A stretch of 20,916 nt of DNA, taken from Desulfuromonas sp. SDB. GTDB lineage: Bacteria > SDB-A. Shown one piece after another: positions 6,187 through 14,724 of this stretch (the first letter of the stretch is position 1; every line of letters begins with the position of its first letter). A model generated the notes under the pieces. The model was not told the DNA's origin, did not search any database, and saw nothing but the letters and a program-made list of their open reading frames with translations. Both the position numbers and the translations under genes were made by a program. Location of the stretch: contig LKUE01000413.1 of the NCBI GenBank assembly GCA_001412365.1, forward strand, positions 1 through 20,916, written 5' to 3'.

Positions 6187-9100
6187 ATGAAACTGCCCCA
6201 AACTGCAGTAAACCGGCCATATTTGACCTTAATGGTATTTTCTGCAATTGTAATACTGGGTTTAGTATCCTATAAAATGCTTCCCATTGACATCATGCCG
6301 GAAGTGGAAATACCTCAACTTACCATCATAACTATTTATCCCGGAGCTTCTGCCTTAAATGTAGAACAGCAAATAACCAAGATTCTGGAGAACAATTTAG
6401 GGAGGGTTCCTGGAATAAAACACATTGATTCTGAATCTCAGGACAATGTATCAGTTATACACCTGCAATTTGATTACGGAGTGAATATAGACGAAGCAGC
6501 CAATGAGACCAGATCGGTAATTGAATTTGCCAAAAATTCCCTTCCCGACAATGCTCAAACTCCCCGGGTAATGAAAATATCCTCGGATATGTTTCCCATA
6601 ATTATCTTATCCGTCAGCACTGATCAACCCTTCTCTTCTCTGGAAAATATTGTGGACAATCAAATTGTCAATAATTTAAAAAGAATACCGGGAGTAGCCA
6701 ATGTGATGGTGTTGGGACTTCCCCACCGTCAAATTCATATTAATATTTCCCCCCATCTGTTGCATAAATACAATCTGACTATAGATCAAATTACCACTGT
6801 TCTGGAAGCGGAAAACATCACTGTTCCCGGCGGAGATATTGACATCGGCACGACAAATTGGATGGTGAGTATCCCCGGAGAGGCTAAAACTCTCGAGGAA
6901 TTAGCCAACATCCCCTTGGGTAATTATCTCGGACACTTAGTACTTTTAGGTGATGTCGCCGAATTGAAGGACAGTTTAGCCGAACAGACTATGATTTACC
7001 GTTCCAATCAGAATCAGGCAGTGGGAATATTAATCTCCAAGCAGACCGGTTCCAATGCAGTGGAAGTCAGCAGAGAAGTTATGGAGGAGTTAGAGAATAT
7101 TGAAACACTGATCCCGGAAACAATTAAAATAGGGGTCATTTTGAACTATGCTGAAAATGTGGTAAATACATTGGCAAATCTCAGAAATTCCCTGTTGGTC
7201 GCCTTTATCGCAGTAACTTTGGTAGTTCTTTTCTTTTTGAGGAGATTTAGAGCAAGTTTGATAATTCTGGCAACTATACCCGTTGCAATTTTAATCACTT
7301 TTGCGGGGATGTTCTTTAAAGGATATACCATAAATATCGTATCCCTGATGAGTTTAGCCGTAGCAATAGGCATGGTAGTGGACAACGGGATTGTGGTTTT
7401 AGAAAATATTGACAAATACCGTTCCCGGGGAGTAAGAAGCAGGGAATCATCAATTTACGGAGCAAGCGAAATGGGGCAGGCAATTACCGCTTCTTCATTA
7501 ACCACCATAGTGGTCTTTGTCCCCCTTATTTTTGTTGGTGGATTTATCGGGATTATGTTCACCCAGCTAGCCTTTGTTATAATTTTAACTATTGCCGCCT
7601 CATTATTTACCGCATTAACTCTTACTCCCATGCTCACTTCGAAAATCTTATCTGCACCATCCAAAGCCCGGAAACAGAATAAATTTTACAAATGGAGTGA
7701 AAATGTATTCACCAAACTGGATAGTATTTACAGCAATTTTTTATCATTCTGTCTGCATCATAAAATAATAGTGATAACGTCGGCAGTTATATTGTTTTTA
7801 ATATCCTTAGCCTGCATCCCCTTAATCGGAACTGATTTCATTCCAGTCATGGATTCCGGAGAGGTGATGGTGACATTTAGAACTCCTCCCGGATCAAACT
7901 CTGCCTCAACATTTCAAATCACCCAAAAAGTGGAGAGAATTATCTTGGAAAATATCCCTGAATTAAATGAGTACTTTTCCATCACCGGTCGTACCCAAGA
8001 AGGATTACTTTCGGTAGGGGGATTTGAAGAAGGATCAAATATGTCCACAACTTTAATTAAAATGATACCGATCGAGAATAGGAATAGGTCAACTACAGAT
8101 ATCTGTAACCTTCTCCGGGAAAAAATAAGAACTATTCCCAATATTGATCAATTAACCGTATCCTCTTCTTCCACTCTAATGTCCGCTCTAACCGGGGGGG
8201 GCAAAGATGTGGAGATTTACATCAGCGGCAGCGATCTGGATGAATTGAATTCAGTTGCCCTGATAATTAGAGAAAAATTAAAAGAAATAAAGGGAATAAC
8301 TGACATCGGAACTACAATTGATGAAGGAAGACCGGAATTAACCGTAACCATTGACCGGATAAAAGCAGCCCGGTCCGGTTTAAATACATTGCTTATCGCT
8401 TCTCAGATCCGGCAGGCTATCTACGGTCAAAAAGGTTCGACATTTGAGCAGGGGGGAAATGAATACGAAATATACATCCGGTATCAGCGTCAATCTCGGC
8501 AAAGTCAATCTGATCTGGGGAATATTGTATTAACCAATCTTTTAGGGGAAAAAATAAAATTATCCGAAATAGCAGATATTCAACCATCTTCTTCACCGGG
8601 AGAGATTATCCGCCATGATCAACATAGAACTATAAGTGTTACTGCTTCTCTGGCCGGAAGATCACTGGGGGAGGTGGTTTCAGATATTGAAAATATTCTA
8701 TCTGAAATTCCAAAATCTCCGGAATTAGAAATAAGAATTGCCGGGGCTAATGAGGAACAGCAGGAAACTTTCGGGGATCTTTCTCTTCTCTTCCCCCTAT
8801 CTATAATCCTGGTTTACATGGTGATGTGCGCTCAATTCGGATCATTCAGGGATCCTCTGGTAATTATGTTTTCAATTCCTTTTACCATAACCGGAGTGGT
8901 GCTGGCCATGCTGATAACCGGCAACACCTTGAATGTGATTACCGCAGTTGGAATAATCATGCTGCTGGGTATTGTGGTGAACAACGGAATTGTGCTGGTG
9001 GACTATATGAATTTATTGAGGAAAAGGGGTCTAGGTCTTTATGAGGCAGTAGTACAGGGAGCAAGATCAAGACTGCGTCCGGTGCTGATGACTTCATTAA

Positions 9101-9282
9101 CCACCATTTTAGGATTGCTTCCCCTGGCGGCTTCCCGTTCCCAAGGATATGAGTTCTGGTCAGCTTTTGCCAGCACCGCCATGGGAGGATTGCTGATTTC
9201 CACTTTTGTCACCTTAATTATTGTGCCCATTATATATTCATTGTTTAATCCCCGCAAATCAAGGGTGGAAAAAAATGATTAA
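6187..9282 (+). CDS. RND multidrug-type efflux transporter (HAE1/AcrB-like inner-membrane pump)
   Basis: A 1031-residue pump of normal length with the duplicated RND layout: TM1 near residues 12-31, a large periplasmic loop, TM2-6, TM7, a second periplasmic loop, TM8-12. The TM4 motif AIGMVVDNGIVVLENI keeps one of the two proton-relay aspartates (Asp399) and has Asn400 where AcrB has Asp408. The TM10 counterpart is GIVVNNGIVLVDY, with Asn in place of the AcrB lysine, a pattern I know from other HAE1 subgroups. The arginine of SRLRPVLMTSL is kept. ATG follows the adaptor stop with no gap. The sequence is closer to drug/lipophile pumps than to CzcA-type metal pumps. Energy comes from the proton (or perhaps sodium) gradient. 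Confidence 0.94.
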   Translation: MKLPQTAVNRPYLTLMVFSAIVILGLVSYKMLPIDIMPEVEIPQLTIITIYPGASALNVEQQITKILENNLGRVPGIKHIDSESQDNVSVIHLQFDYGVNIDEAANETRSVIEFAKNSLPDNAQTPRVMKISSDMFPIIILSVSTDQPFSSLENIVDNQIVNNLKRIPGVANVMVLGLPHRQIHINISPHLLHKYNLTIDQITTVLEAENITVPGGDIDIGTTNWMVSIPGEAKTLEELANIPLGNYLGHLVLLGDVAELKDSLAEQTMIYRSNQNQAVGILISKQTGSNAVEVSREVMEELENIETLIPETIKIGVILNYAENVVNTLANLRNSLLVAFIAVTLVVLFFLRRFRASLIILATIPVAILITFAGMFFKGYTINIVSLMSLAVAIGMVVDNGIVVLENIDKYRSRGVRSRESSIYGASEMGQAITASSLTTIVVFVPLIFVGGFIGIMFTQLAFVIILTIAASLFTALTLTPMLTSKILSAPSKARKQNKFYKWSENVFTKLDSIYSNFLSFCLHHKIIVITSAVILFLISLACIPLIGTDFIPVMDSGEVMVTFRTPPGSNSASTFQITQKVERIILENIPELNEYFSITGRTQEGLLSVGGFEEGSNMSTTLIKMIPIENRNRSTTDICNLLREKIRTIPNIDQLTVSSSSTLMSALTGGGKDVEIYISGSDLDELNSVALIIREKLKEIKGITDIGTTIDEGRPELTVTIDRIKAARSGLNTLLIASQIRQAIYGQKGSTFEQGGNEYEIYIRYQRQSRQSQSDLGNIVLTNLLGEKIKLSEIADIQPSSSPGEIIRHDQHRTISVTASLAGRSLGEVVSDIENILSEIPKSPELEIRIAGANEEQQETFGDLSLLFPLSIILVYMVMCAQFGSFRDPLVIMFSIPFTITGVVLAMLITGNTLNVITAVGIIMLLGIVVNNGIVLVDYMNLLRKRGLGLYEAVVQGARSRLRPVLMTSLTTILGLLPLAASRSQGYEFWSAFASTAMGGLLISTFVTLIIVPIIYSLFNPRKSRVEKND

Positions 9283-9565
9283 ACTGGAAATAATCTACAG
9301 TGTGGAACTGAAATCCGAATTGATCACTACTTTATCGAAACTAGGTATATCCGACATTATTCATCTGGAGGGAACCGGAAAGTTATCCTCTGGAGATCTC
9401 CGCCAGGATGATGACGTCTGGCCGGGAAAATTCGGAATTACCCAACTGATAATCTCTGAACAAAAACTGGATAACATTCTGGAAAAGATTAGAAAAATCA
9501 ATGAACAGACTTCCGATGAGAATGAAAACATAGAAGTGTATTGGTGGAAAGTGGAACGTATGTAA
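9275..9565 (+). CDS. Small PII-like (ferredoxin-fold) protein coupled to the RND pump
   Basis: A 96-residue protein starting at ATG 9275, inside the last codons of the pump gene (8-base overlap), with GGGTGG a few bases upstream as a plausible ribosome site. The predicted pattern is strand (KLEIIYSV), helix (LKSELITTLSKLG), strand (DIIHLEGTGK), acidic loop, strand (FGITQLIISE), helix (KLDNILEKIRKIN) and strand (IEVYWWKVERM), which is the beta-alpha-beta-beta-alpha-beta layout of PII/CutA-like proteins. The T-loop region is short and lacks the classical uridylylated tyrosine motif. Small PII-like proteins (for example DUF3240) are known beside RND pumps in other bacteria, with poorly understood roles. 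The overlap suggests it works with or regulates this pump. The fold call rests on pattern, not on a clear motif. Confidence 0.7.
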   Translation: MIKLEIIYSVELKSELITTLSKLGISDIIHLEGTGKLSSGDLRQDDDVWPGKFGITQLIISEQKLDNILEKIRKINEQTSDENENIEVYWWKVERM

Positions 9566-9573
9566 ATTATTGA

Positions 9574-9595
9574 ATTATCTGTAAATTTAGATAAT
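9574..9595. terminator. Weak AT-rich hairpin between convergent genes
   Basis: ATTATCT at 9574-9580 pairs with AGATAAT at 9589-9595 around an 8-base loop. It lies between the ends of the efflux operon (+) and the LVIVD gene (-), where a bidirectional terminator is expected. The stem is short and AT-only apart from one pair, and no good T-tract follows on the + strand, so support is weak. Confidence 0.3.
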
Positions 9596-9630
9596 AAGTT
9601 TGTATTAGATTAAATCATTAAAGTAATAAC

Positions 9631-11832
9631 CTAATCAACCACCTGAAATTTCCCCCGGACCAGCAGATTGCCTCCAGGATTGGAAACCCTGTAGAAATAC
9701 AATCCGGAAGAGAATATACTTCTACTAATATCCCAGGATAAGCTGCCCTCCTGGTTATTAAAATCAATCTCCTCTATCCTGGTTCCGATTACCGAAAATA
9801 TCTCGATCTTCCCCTGACCGGGTAAGTTACTCCAGGTGAGTAAGGCATGGTTACCGGATAGGGAAAATACTGATCTATTCACAGTGATAGTTGATCCGAT
9901 GGTATTGATGGGTGGAGCTTCTTCTACTCCAGTCACCGTCACTTTATAAACTTGTAAACCCCCACTACCGGTAATATAAAAATAATTACTGTCCAAGCAA
10001 AGATAGTTCGTTGAAGTACCCTGGGGGAAAAATGAATCAACTTCAGTCGGATTACTGGGATCAGATACATCGATCATTCTTAATCCCGCGCCGGCCAGAC
10101 ACAAAAAAACAAGATCATCAATTACCTGTAAATCAAGACTAATACAATAATAAGGGGGCTCCCATGAACCAATCAGAAAAGGATTGCTGGGATCACTGAT
10201 ATCCAAGATTTCTAATCCCCTCATAGCCAGATAAATATAATTACCTTTTATCATGGATTGATGGATTGATTTATATGTATAATAATGTCCTTCTTCAAAA
10301 GGACTATGGGGATCGGTAATATCAATTACAAATAATCCTGCACTATCTGTTCCTACATAGGCATAATCCCCAGATAAGGAAACATTCCTGGAACAATAAT
10401 CAAAGATCGGACAATTCCCTACTTCCACTGGATTTTGGGGATTAGTTATATCAATTATCCTCAATCCATAATCCCATCCTGCGGCTAGATAAGCATAATT
10501 GCCAGATACCTTTACATCATAAGTATATTGCGGAGGAATATATGAACCAACTTCAAAAAGATTTTGGGGGTTGCTGATATCGATTATTCTCAAACCAGAA
10601 TCTCCACTTGCAAGATAGGCATAATTATTATCCACAAATACTTTTCTGCCTGAACCGGGAGTATTAATAAACCCAGTCTCTTCTAATTCATAAGGAAAAC
10701 TTATATCCAATACTCTAAACCCATCTGCACAGGGACAATAAGCAAAACTATCTGATATGACTATTTTATATAAAAAACCAGGAACACTGTAATAACTAAC
10801 TTCTTGTGGCAGGTGGGAATTAGTAATATCTATTAAACGAAATCCTCCTTGATCGTCAGCAATATAAGCTGAATTACCAATAACCTTAATTTTCAAAGCA
10901 AATCCCGGAGTATCTAAGCTTCCATGTAAATAAGGATTAGCGGGATTGCTAATATTAAAAACTTTTAAACCACTTGAATGATCTGCAATATAGACATAAT
11001 TTCCTTGATCTTCAATATTACAGGCTGATCCAGGAGTATCACCGTATTTGACAAACTGGGGATTACTAGGGTCACTTATATTGACAACCGCAAGGCCACT
11101 GTAGCCATCAGCTATAAAGGCATAACTTCCCCGTACAGAAACTCCATAGGATTTACCAGTGGTATTATAATATCCAACCTCTTGGGGATTGCCGGGATCA
11201 CTGACTTTAATTATTCTTAGGCCCGATGCATCATCGGCCACATAGGCATAGCTGTCTACTACTACAACTTCCCAGGCATAATCAGGGGTATAACACGAGC
11301 CAATCACCACCGGATTACTGGGAACACTTATATTCACTATTTTTAATCCTCCATAACTATCCGCAACATAAGCATAGTTTCCCCAGACATAAACTCCCTC
11401 TGCCTGATCCGGAGTGTTACAACTGCCCAGGAATGATGGATTTACACTGTCACTTACATCCCAGATTGCTAATCCTTCTTCTCTGGCTGCTAGGTACAAT
11501 ATTTGGTTATTTTGATCGTAGAACAGGTCATTTATATAACCTCTAGTTCTAATATCTGATATTTTTTGTAGATTTAAGGGGTCGGTTATATCTAGAATAA
11601 CTACTGCTCCTCCTGATCCGCAAAAAGTTAAATTTCTGGAGGAATCACCACTTATACCTTTGCAGGATCCAAATGGCCAATTGCCAATAAATTCAAAATT
11701 CAGGGAATCATAACCGGGATAATAAGTTTGCCAGCCATTGGTGTAGTTATCAACACTAGTTACCGGGGAATATCCAGGATTAACCGGACTGGCACTCAGA
11801 GTTAAAAGAAAACCCAAAAATATATAAACCAT
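9631..11832 (-). CDS. Secreted LVIVD-repeat beta-propeller protein with Por/T9SS-like C-terminal domain
   Basis: A 733-residue exported protein. A hydrophobic N-terminus (about residues 3-15, ending near SAS) is a signal peptide but, oddly, has no basic residue; an in-frame TAG upstream and a strong AGGAGG ribosome site confirm the ATG. Residues of about 57-632 hold some 14 repeats of about 42 residues with the LVIVD consensus (YAYVADxxxGLRIIDISDPSNPxEVG), one blade each, so probably two seven-bladed propellers. The last 99 residues (from about 635) form an Ig-like domain with the pattern of Por-secretion (type IX) sorting domains: NLPGQGKIEIFSVIGTRI, then SSGLYFYRV and a basic end GKFQVVD. 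It is probably a surface or extracellular protein with a binding or adhesive role. No catalytic motif is visible. It follows the ribosomal operon on the same strand but is unrelated in function. Confidence 0.88.
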   Translation of the reverse strand: MVYIFLGFLLTLSASPVNPGYSPVTSVDNYTNGWQTYYPGYDSLNFEFIGNWPFGSCKGISGDSSRNLTFCGSGGAVVILDITDPLNLQKISDIRTRGYINDLFYDQNNQILYLAAREEGLAIWDVSDSVNPSFLGSCNTPDQAEGVYVWGNYAYVADSYGGLKIVNISVPSNPVVIGSCYTPDYAWEVVVVDSYAYVADDASGLRIIKVSDPGNPQEVGYYNTTGKSYGVSVRGSYAFIADGYSGLAVVNISDPSNPQFVKYGDTPGSACNIEDQGNYVYIADHSSGLKVFNISNPANPYLHGSLDTPGFALKIKVIGNSAYIADDQGGFRLIDITNSHLPQEVSYYSVPGFLYKIVISDSFAYCPCADGFRVLDISFPYELEETGFINTPGSGRKVFVDNNYAYLASGDSGLRIIDISNPQNLFEVGSYIPPQYTYDVKVSGNYAYLAAGWDYGLRIIDITNPQNPVEVGNCPIFDYCSRNVSLSGDYAYVGTDSAGLFVIDITDPHSPFEEGHYYTYKSIHQSMIKGNYIYLAMRGLEILDISDPSNPFLIGSWEPPYYCISLDLQVIDDLVFLCLAGAGLRMIDVSDPSNPTEVDSFFPQGTSTNYLCLDSNYFYITGSGGLQVYKVTVTGVEEAPPINTIGSTITVNRSVFSLSGNHALLTWSNLPGQGKIEIFSVIGTRIEEIDFNNQEGSLSWDISRSIFSSGLYFYRVSNPGGNLLVRGKFQVVD
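9937..11664 (-). repeat. Degenerate tandem repeat of about 126 bp encoding the LVIVD blades
   Basis: About 14 tandem units of roughly 42 codons encode the propeller blades. The most recognisable shared DNA is in the DPSNP region, seen on the + strand as variants of GGATTACTGGGATCACTGAT. The units are diverged at DNA level, so the array is old and not obviously undergoing slippage. Confidence 0.75.
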
Positions 11833-11983
11833 ATCTCCCTCCTGAAGATTCTATATCAATAGTTTAACCGGAAAATGAAATAAATCAATAGGCATTACAC
11901 TATCAAATTATTAACTAAACTATTCACAGAAGTTTTAGATATTAAGAATAAAAAAAGCTGACCGGAAGATTTATAAATAGTTT

Positions 11984-12499
11984 CTAATCAGATCCGCTGA
12001 TCAGTTTGTCAAATTTTTCGCTATCCCCATCCACCAGACTGTCAATAGCTTGATCAATTTTTTTGGAAATCTTGGGCAATACTTTTTTAGCGCTATTCAT
12101 CCACGCCGGCACATCTTTGGCTAAACTGTCCAGTTTCTCAAAGGAATGGCGTTTGGAATAATCGGTAAAATTAACTGTTTTAATAAATATCCTCCCCACA
12201 AAGTAAGCATCATCAAGATAACCGAATAAACCGTTATTCTGATCAGGGATAAAATCGTAAGGATTGTAAAGATAGGTAAGTAAATAACCGTTTAATTTTT
12301 TTACCGGATTGGGCATATCGGTGTCATGTACCCAGGTGGAGATAAGGGATATTAATTCAGGCATGGTTAAAATTAAATTATGGAGGTGATTGACTACTTT
12401 TTCTGAGTAAACTTTGGGGGCATGCTGTTTTACTTTTTGCTTGAAAAGTTCCTCGTCCTTGGCCAATTCCGCAAGTTGATTTTTTAAGGCATTAAGCAT
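11984..12499 (-). CDS. DUF1232 (YkvA-like) domain protein
   Basis: A 171-residue protein. The segment around residues 67-105 matches the DUF1232/YkvA family: a short hydrophobic helix GYLLTYLYNPYDFIPD followed by LFGYLDDAYFVGRIF, with the typical DFIPD and YLDDA elements. The N-terminus is a charged helix and the C-terminus is lysine-rich. There is no signal peptide; the one hydrophobic segment suggests loose membrane association. The function of the family is not established. A strong AGGAGG lies before the ATG. The gene lies after the rplQ terminator hairpin on the same strand, so read-through from the ribosomal operon or a private promoter could both express it. Confidence 0.82.
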   Translation of the reverse strand: MLNALKNQLAELAKDEELFKQKVKQHAPKVYSEKVVNHLHNLILTMPELISLISTWVHDTDMPNPVKKLNGYLLTYLYNPYDFIPDQNNGLFGYLDDAYFVGRIFIKTVNFTDYSKRHSFEKLDSLAKDVPAWMNSAKKVLPKISKKIDQAIDSLVDGDSEKFDKLISGSD

Positions 12500-12547
12500 A
12501 TCTCCTCCTAAAATATATAAATCAGTGAAAATTATTCCATAAAAGGG

Positions 12548-12581
12548 AAAGGTGGGATAGGGGGGTAACTATCCCACCTTT
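12548..12581 (-). terminator. Strong hairpin terminator after rplQ
   Basis: A perfect 13-bp stem, AAAGGTGGGATAG at 12548-12560 pairing with CTATCCCACCTTT at 12569-12581, encloses an 8-base loop. Read on the - strand it lies about 70 bases after the rplQ stop and is followed by CCCTTTTATGG, a short U-run. It most likely ends or attenuates the long spc-alpha transcript before the DUF1232 gene. The U-tract is weak, so termination may be partial. Confidence 0.65.
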
Positions 12582-12649
12582 CAGAGCAGAGAAAAGAAAG
12601 GGGTGTGTATAAGTAAAAGTATAATACAAATTTAGATAATTATAAAGAA

Positions 12650-13075
12650 TTATTCATCTTTTTTTTCAGCCTTTTTTCTTCTACCTCTGCGGGTAGTTTT
12701 CTTTGCGCTGGGTTTAGATTCAGATGAAATAATTTCTATCAAAGCCATTCTGGCATTATCGCCTTTACGGTAATCTAAGTTCATAATCCGGGTATACCCG
12801 CCATTGACCTCTTTGAAAGTAGGACCAATTTCTTCGAACAGTACTTTAACTGCTTTTTTCCCGTAAAGTTTCCGGGCTGCCCTTCGTCGGGCATTAAAAT
12901 CGTCTACTTTAGCTGTAGTAATTAATTTTTCCGCATAACTTCTCAGTTCACGGGCAATTGACTTTGTGGTTTTAATCCTTCGGTGTATGAATAATGAACT
13001 AGCCGCATTCCTCAATAAAGCTTTTCGGGCGGCAGGATTTCTTCCTAGTCTTCTTCCTTTAATTTTATGTCTCAT
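12650..13075 (-). CDS. rplQ: 50S ribosomal protein L17
   Basis: A large-subunit protein near the peptide exit tunnel, 141 residues. The N-terminus MRHKIKGRRLGRNPAARKAL and the following FIHRRIKTTKSIARELRSYAEKLIT are diagnostic, as is the YTRIMNLDYRKGDNARMALIE segment before a lysine/arginine-rich tail of about 25 residues (KKTTRRGRRKKAEKKDE). The tail makes it longer than the 116-127 residues common in Proteobacteria and Firmicutes. Its ATG lies 11 bases inside the end of rpoA. It is the last gene of the alpha operon, with a terminator hairpin downstream. Confidence 0.97.
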   Translation of the reverse strand: MRHKIKGRRLGRNPAARKALLRNAASSLFIHRRIKTTKSIARELRSYAEKLITTAKVDDFNARRRAARKLYGKKAVKVLFEEIGPTFKEVNGGYTRIMNLDYRKGDNARMALIEIISSESKPSAKKTTRRGRRKKAEKKDE

Positions 13076-14060
13076 CTTTACTCTCCGACTTTTCTTCTTC
13101 CAAATATTCGCTGATATCTATTCCAAATTGAAGTCCCTTCCCTTCCAGCACCTTTATCAGCTCCTGTAATGATCTTTTACCAAAATTCTTATATTTCAAC
13201 ATTTCCTGTTCGGTTTTTTGCACTAAATCTCCTAAAGTCTTTATTTCCGCTTCCTTCAGACAATTAGCCGCTCTTACTGACAATTCCAGTTCTTCCACTT
13301 TCTGGGACAGTAATTTCTGCATTCTTCTCTTCTCTTCATCTATTTCCGGTTCCACAATGACTTCAGGTTCTTTTTCAAAATTAATCATAACTTCCGCATG
13401 ATCTTTTATTATCTTTCCGGCATGGGAAAGAGCATCCAGAGGAGTCATGGTGCCATCAGTATATATTTCCACAATGAGTTTATCGTAATCTGAGCGGTTT
13501 CCCACTCTGGTATTCTGCACATCAAATACAACTCTGTTCACCGGAGAATAAATTGCATCAATAAAAATTGCTCCTACCGGTGATGTTTTGGTCTTCAGTC
13601 TTTCCGAGGGGCAGTAACCAACTCCGGAAGTAACCTCCATTTCCATTTTGATTGAACCATTTTTACCCAGGGAGCATATTGCACAGTCCTTATTGACAAT
13701 TTCCACCCCCGCGGGAGTCCAAATGTCACCTGCTTTTACTTTTCCCGGACCTTTTTTAGTCAGCTCCAGCATGGCGGGAAGATCAGCATCTGATTTAATT
13801 CTTACTTTTTTCAATCTCATCAATATTTCCACCACATCTTCCATCACTCCGGGGATTGAAGTAAATTCGTGCTCCACCCCGTCAATTTGAACCCGGGTAA
13901 TTGCGGTTCCCTGGATGGATGATATAAGTATTCTTCTCAGGGCTACTCCAAATGTATAACCAAAACCTCTTTCCAGAGGAGTGATAACAAACTTGCCATA
14001 AATTTCATTCTCCTCTGCAATTTCAACACTCTTAGGCATCTGCAATGGTTTTAATTTCAT
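13065..14060 (-). CDS. rpoA: DNA-directed RNA polymerase subunit alpha
   Basis: The alpha subunit, 331 residues, of normal length. The N-terminal assembly domain holds PLERGFGYTFGVALRRILISS, and SRLKTK-like and PVNRVVFDVQNTRVG segments follow. After an acidic linker (EKEPEVIVEPEIDEEKR), the C-terminal domain contains VEELELSVRAANCLKEAEI, with the DNA/UP-element arginine, and KNFGKRSLQEL. The ATG at 14060 is preceded by GGGAG at nine bases. A second, out-of-frame ATG lies just upstream and stops after three codons. It sits between rpsD and rplQ as in most bacteria, and the end overlaps rplQ by 11 bases. Confidence 0.98.
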   Translation of the reverse strand: MKLKPLQMPKSVEIAEENEIYGKFVITPLERGFGYTFGVALRRILISSIQGTAITRVQIDGVEHEFTSIPGVMEDVVEILMRLKKVRIKSDADLPAMLELTKKGPGKVKAGDIWTPAGVEIVNKDCAICSLGKNGSIKMEMEVTSGVGYCPSERLKTKTSPVGAIFIDAIYSPVNRVVFDVQNTRVGNRSDYDKLIVEIYTDGTMTPLDALSHAGKIIKDHAEVMINFEKEPEVIVEPEIDEEKRRMQKLLSQKVEELELSVRAANCLKEAEIKTLGDLVQKTEQEMLKYKNFGKRSLQELIKVLEGKGLQFGIDISEYLEEEKSESKDET

Positions 14061-14077
14061 ATATTCATGCTCCCTGT

Positions 14078-14710
14078 TTACTTGGAGTAAAGCTCAACGA
14101 TTAAATGTTCCCTGATATCCGGAGGAAGATCAGTCCTTTCAGGAACTGCATTAAATACTGCTTTCATCTGTTCTGCTTCTAAGTTTATCCAGCTGGGCAG
14201 TCCCCTGGTGGTTCTAGCTTGCAATGCTTCCATAATTGCTTTATTAGACCTGCTCTTTTCTTTAATTTCCACTGTATCTCCCACCTGCACCTGGTAGGAG
14301 GGAATATCTACTTTTTTACCATTTACTAAAATATGACCGTGTTTAATTATCTGACGGGCAAACTTTCGGGAACAGGCAAATCCACAGCGGTATACGACAT
14401 TGTCTAAACGCTGTTCCAGCAATTGAAGCAGAATTGTACCGGTAACTCCCTTGATTCTGCTGGCATCTTTAAAATAATTACGGAATTGTTTTTCCAAAAC
14501 TCCGTACATTCTTTTAACTTTTTGCTTTTCTCTTAATTGATCACCGTAAATGTTTAACTTTCTTCTTCTTCTTTTTCCAATTTCTCCCGGAGGATTATGC
14601 TCTCTTTTCTCAAAAGAGCATTTAGTGGAAAAGCACCGTTCGCCTTTTAAAAACAGTTTTACTCCTTCTCTCCGGCATAATCTGCAATTTGGTCCAATAT
14701 ATCTAGACAT
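14078..14710 (-). CDS. rpsD: 30S ribosomal protein S4, zinc-binding (C+) form
   Basis: A primary 16S-binding assembly protein, 210 residues. The N-terminus carries the four-cysteine zinc site Cys9-x2-Cys12 ... Cys26-x4-Cys31 (NCRLCRREG, CFSTKC), the C+ form of S4. The S4 RNA-binding domain follows (QLLEQRLDNVVYRCGFA, HGHILVNGKKVDIPSYQV), and the C-terminus has DLPPDIREHLIVELYSK. In many bacteria S4 represses the alpha operon by binding its mRNA; no such site could be confirmed here. GGAGG precedes the ATG, and there are 14 bases to rpsK. Confidence 0.98.
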   Translation of the reverse strand: MSRYIGPNCRLCRREGVKLFLKGERCFSTKCSFEKREHNPPGEIGKRRRRKLNIYGDQLREKQKVKRMYGVLEKQFRNYFKDASRIKGVTGTILLQLLEQRLDNVVYRCGFACSRKFARQIIKHGHILVNGKKVDIPSYQVQVGDTVEIKEKSRSNKAIMEALQARTTRGLPSWINLEAEQMKAVFNAVPERTDLPPDIREHLIVELYSK

Positions 14711-14724
14711 TATTATCCTCCACT

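Noticed and set aside
11226-11546. Open frame on the + strand inside the LVIVD gene, rich in His and Leu
   Set aside because: It is the complementary reading of the repeated blade codons; the periodic composition is an artefact of the repeats.
9937-11664. Tandem repetition resembling a CRISPR or satellite array
   Set aside because: The units are codon-phased, diverged and translate to LVIVD propeller blades; there is no short identical repeat with unique spacers.
12548-12581. Inverted repeat as the end of an insertion sequence
   Set aside because: It is a single hairpin with an 8-base loop, without transposase or target duplication nearby, and is placed as a terminator after rplQ.
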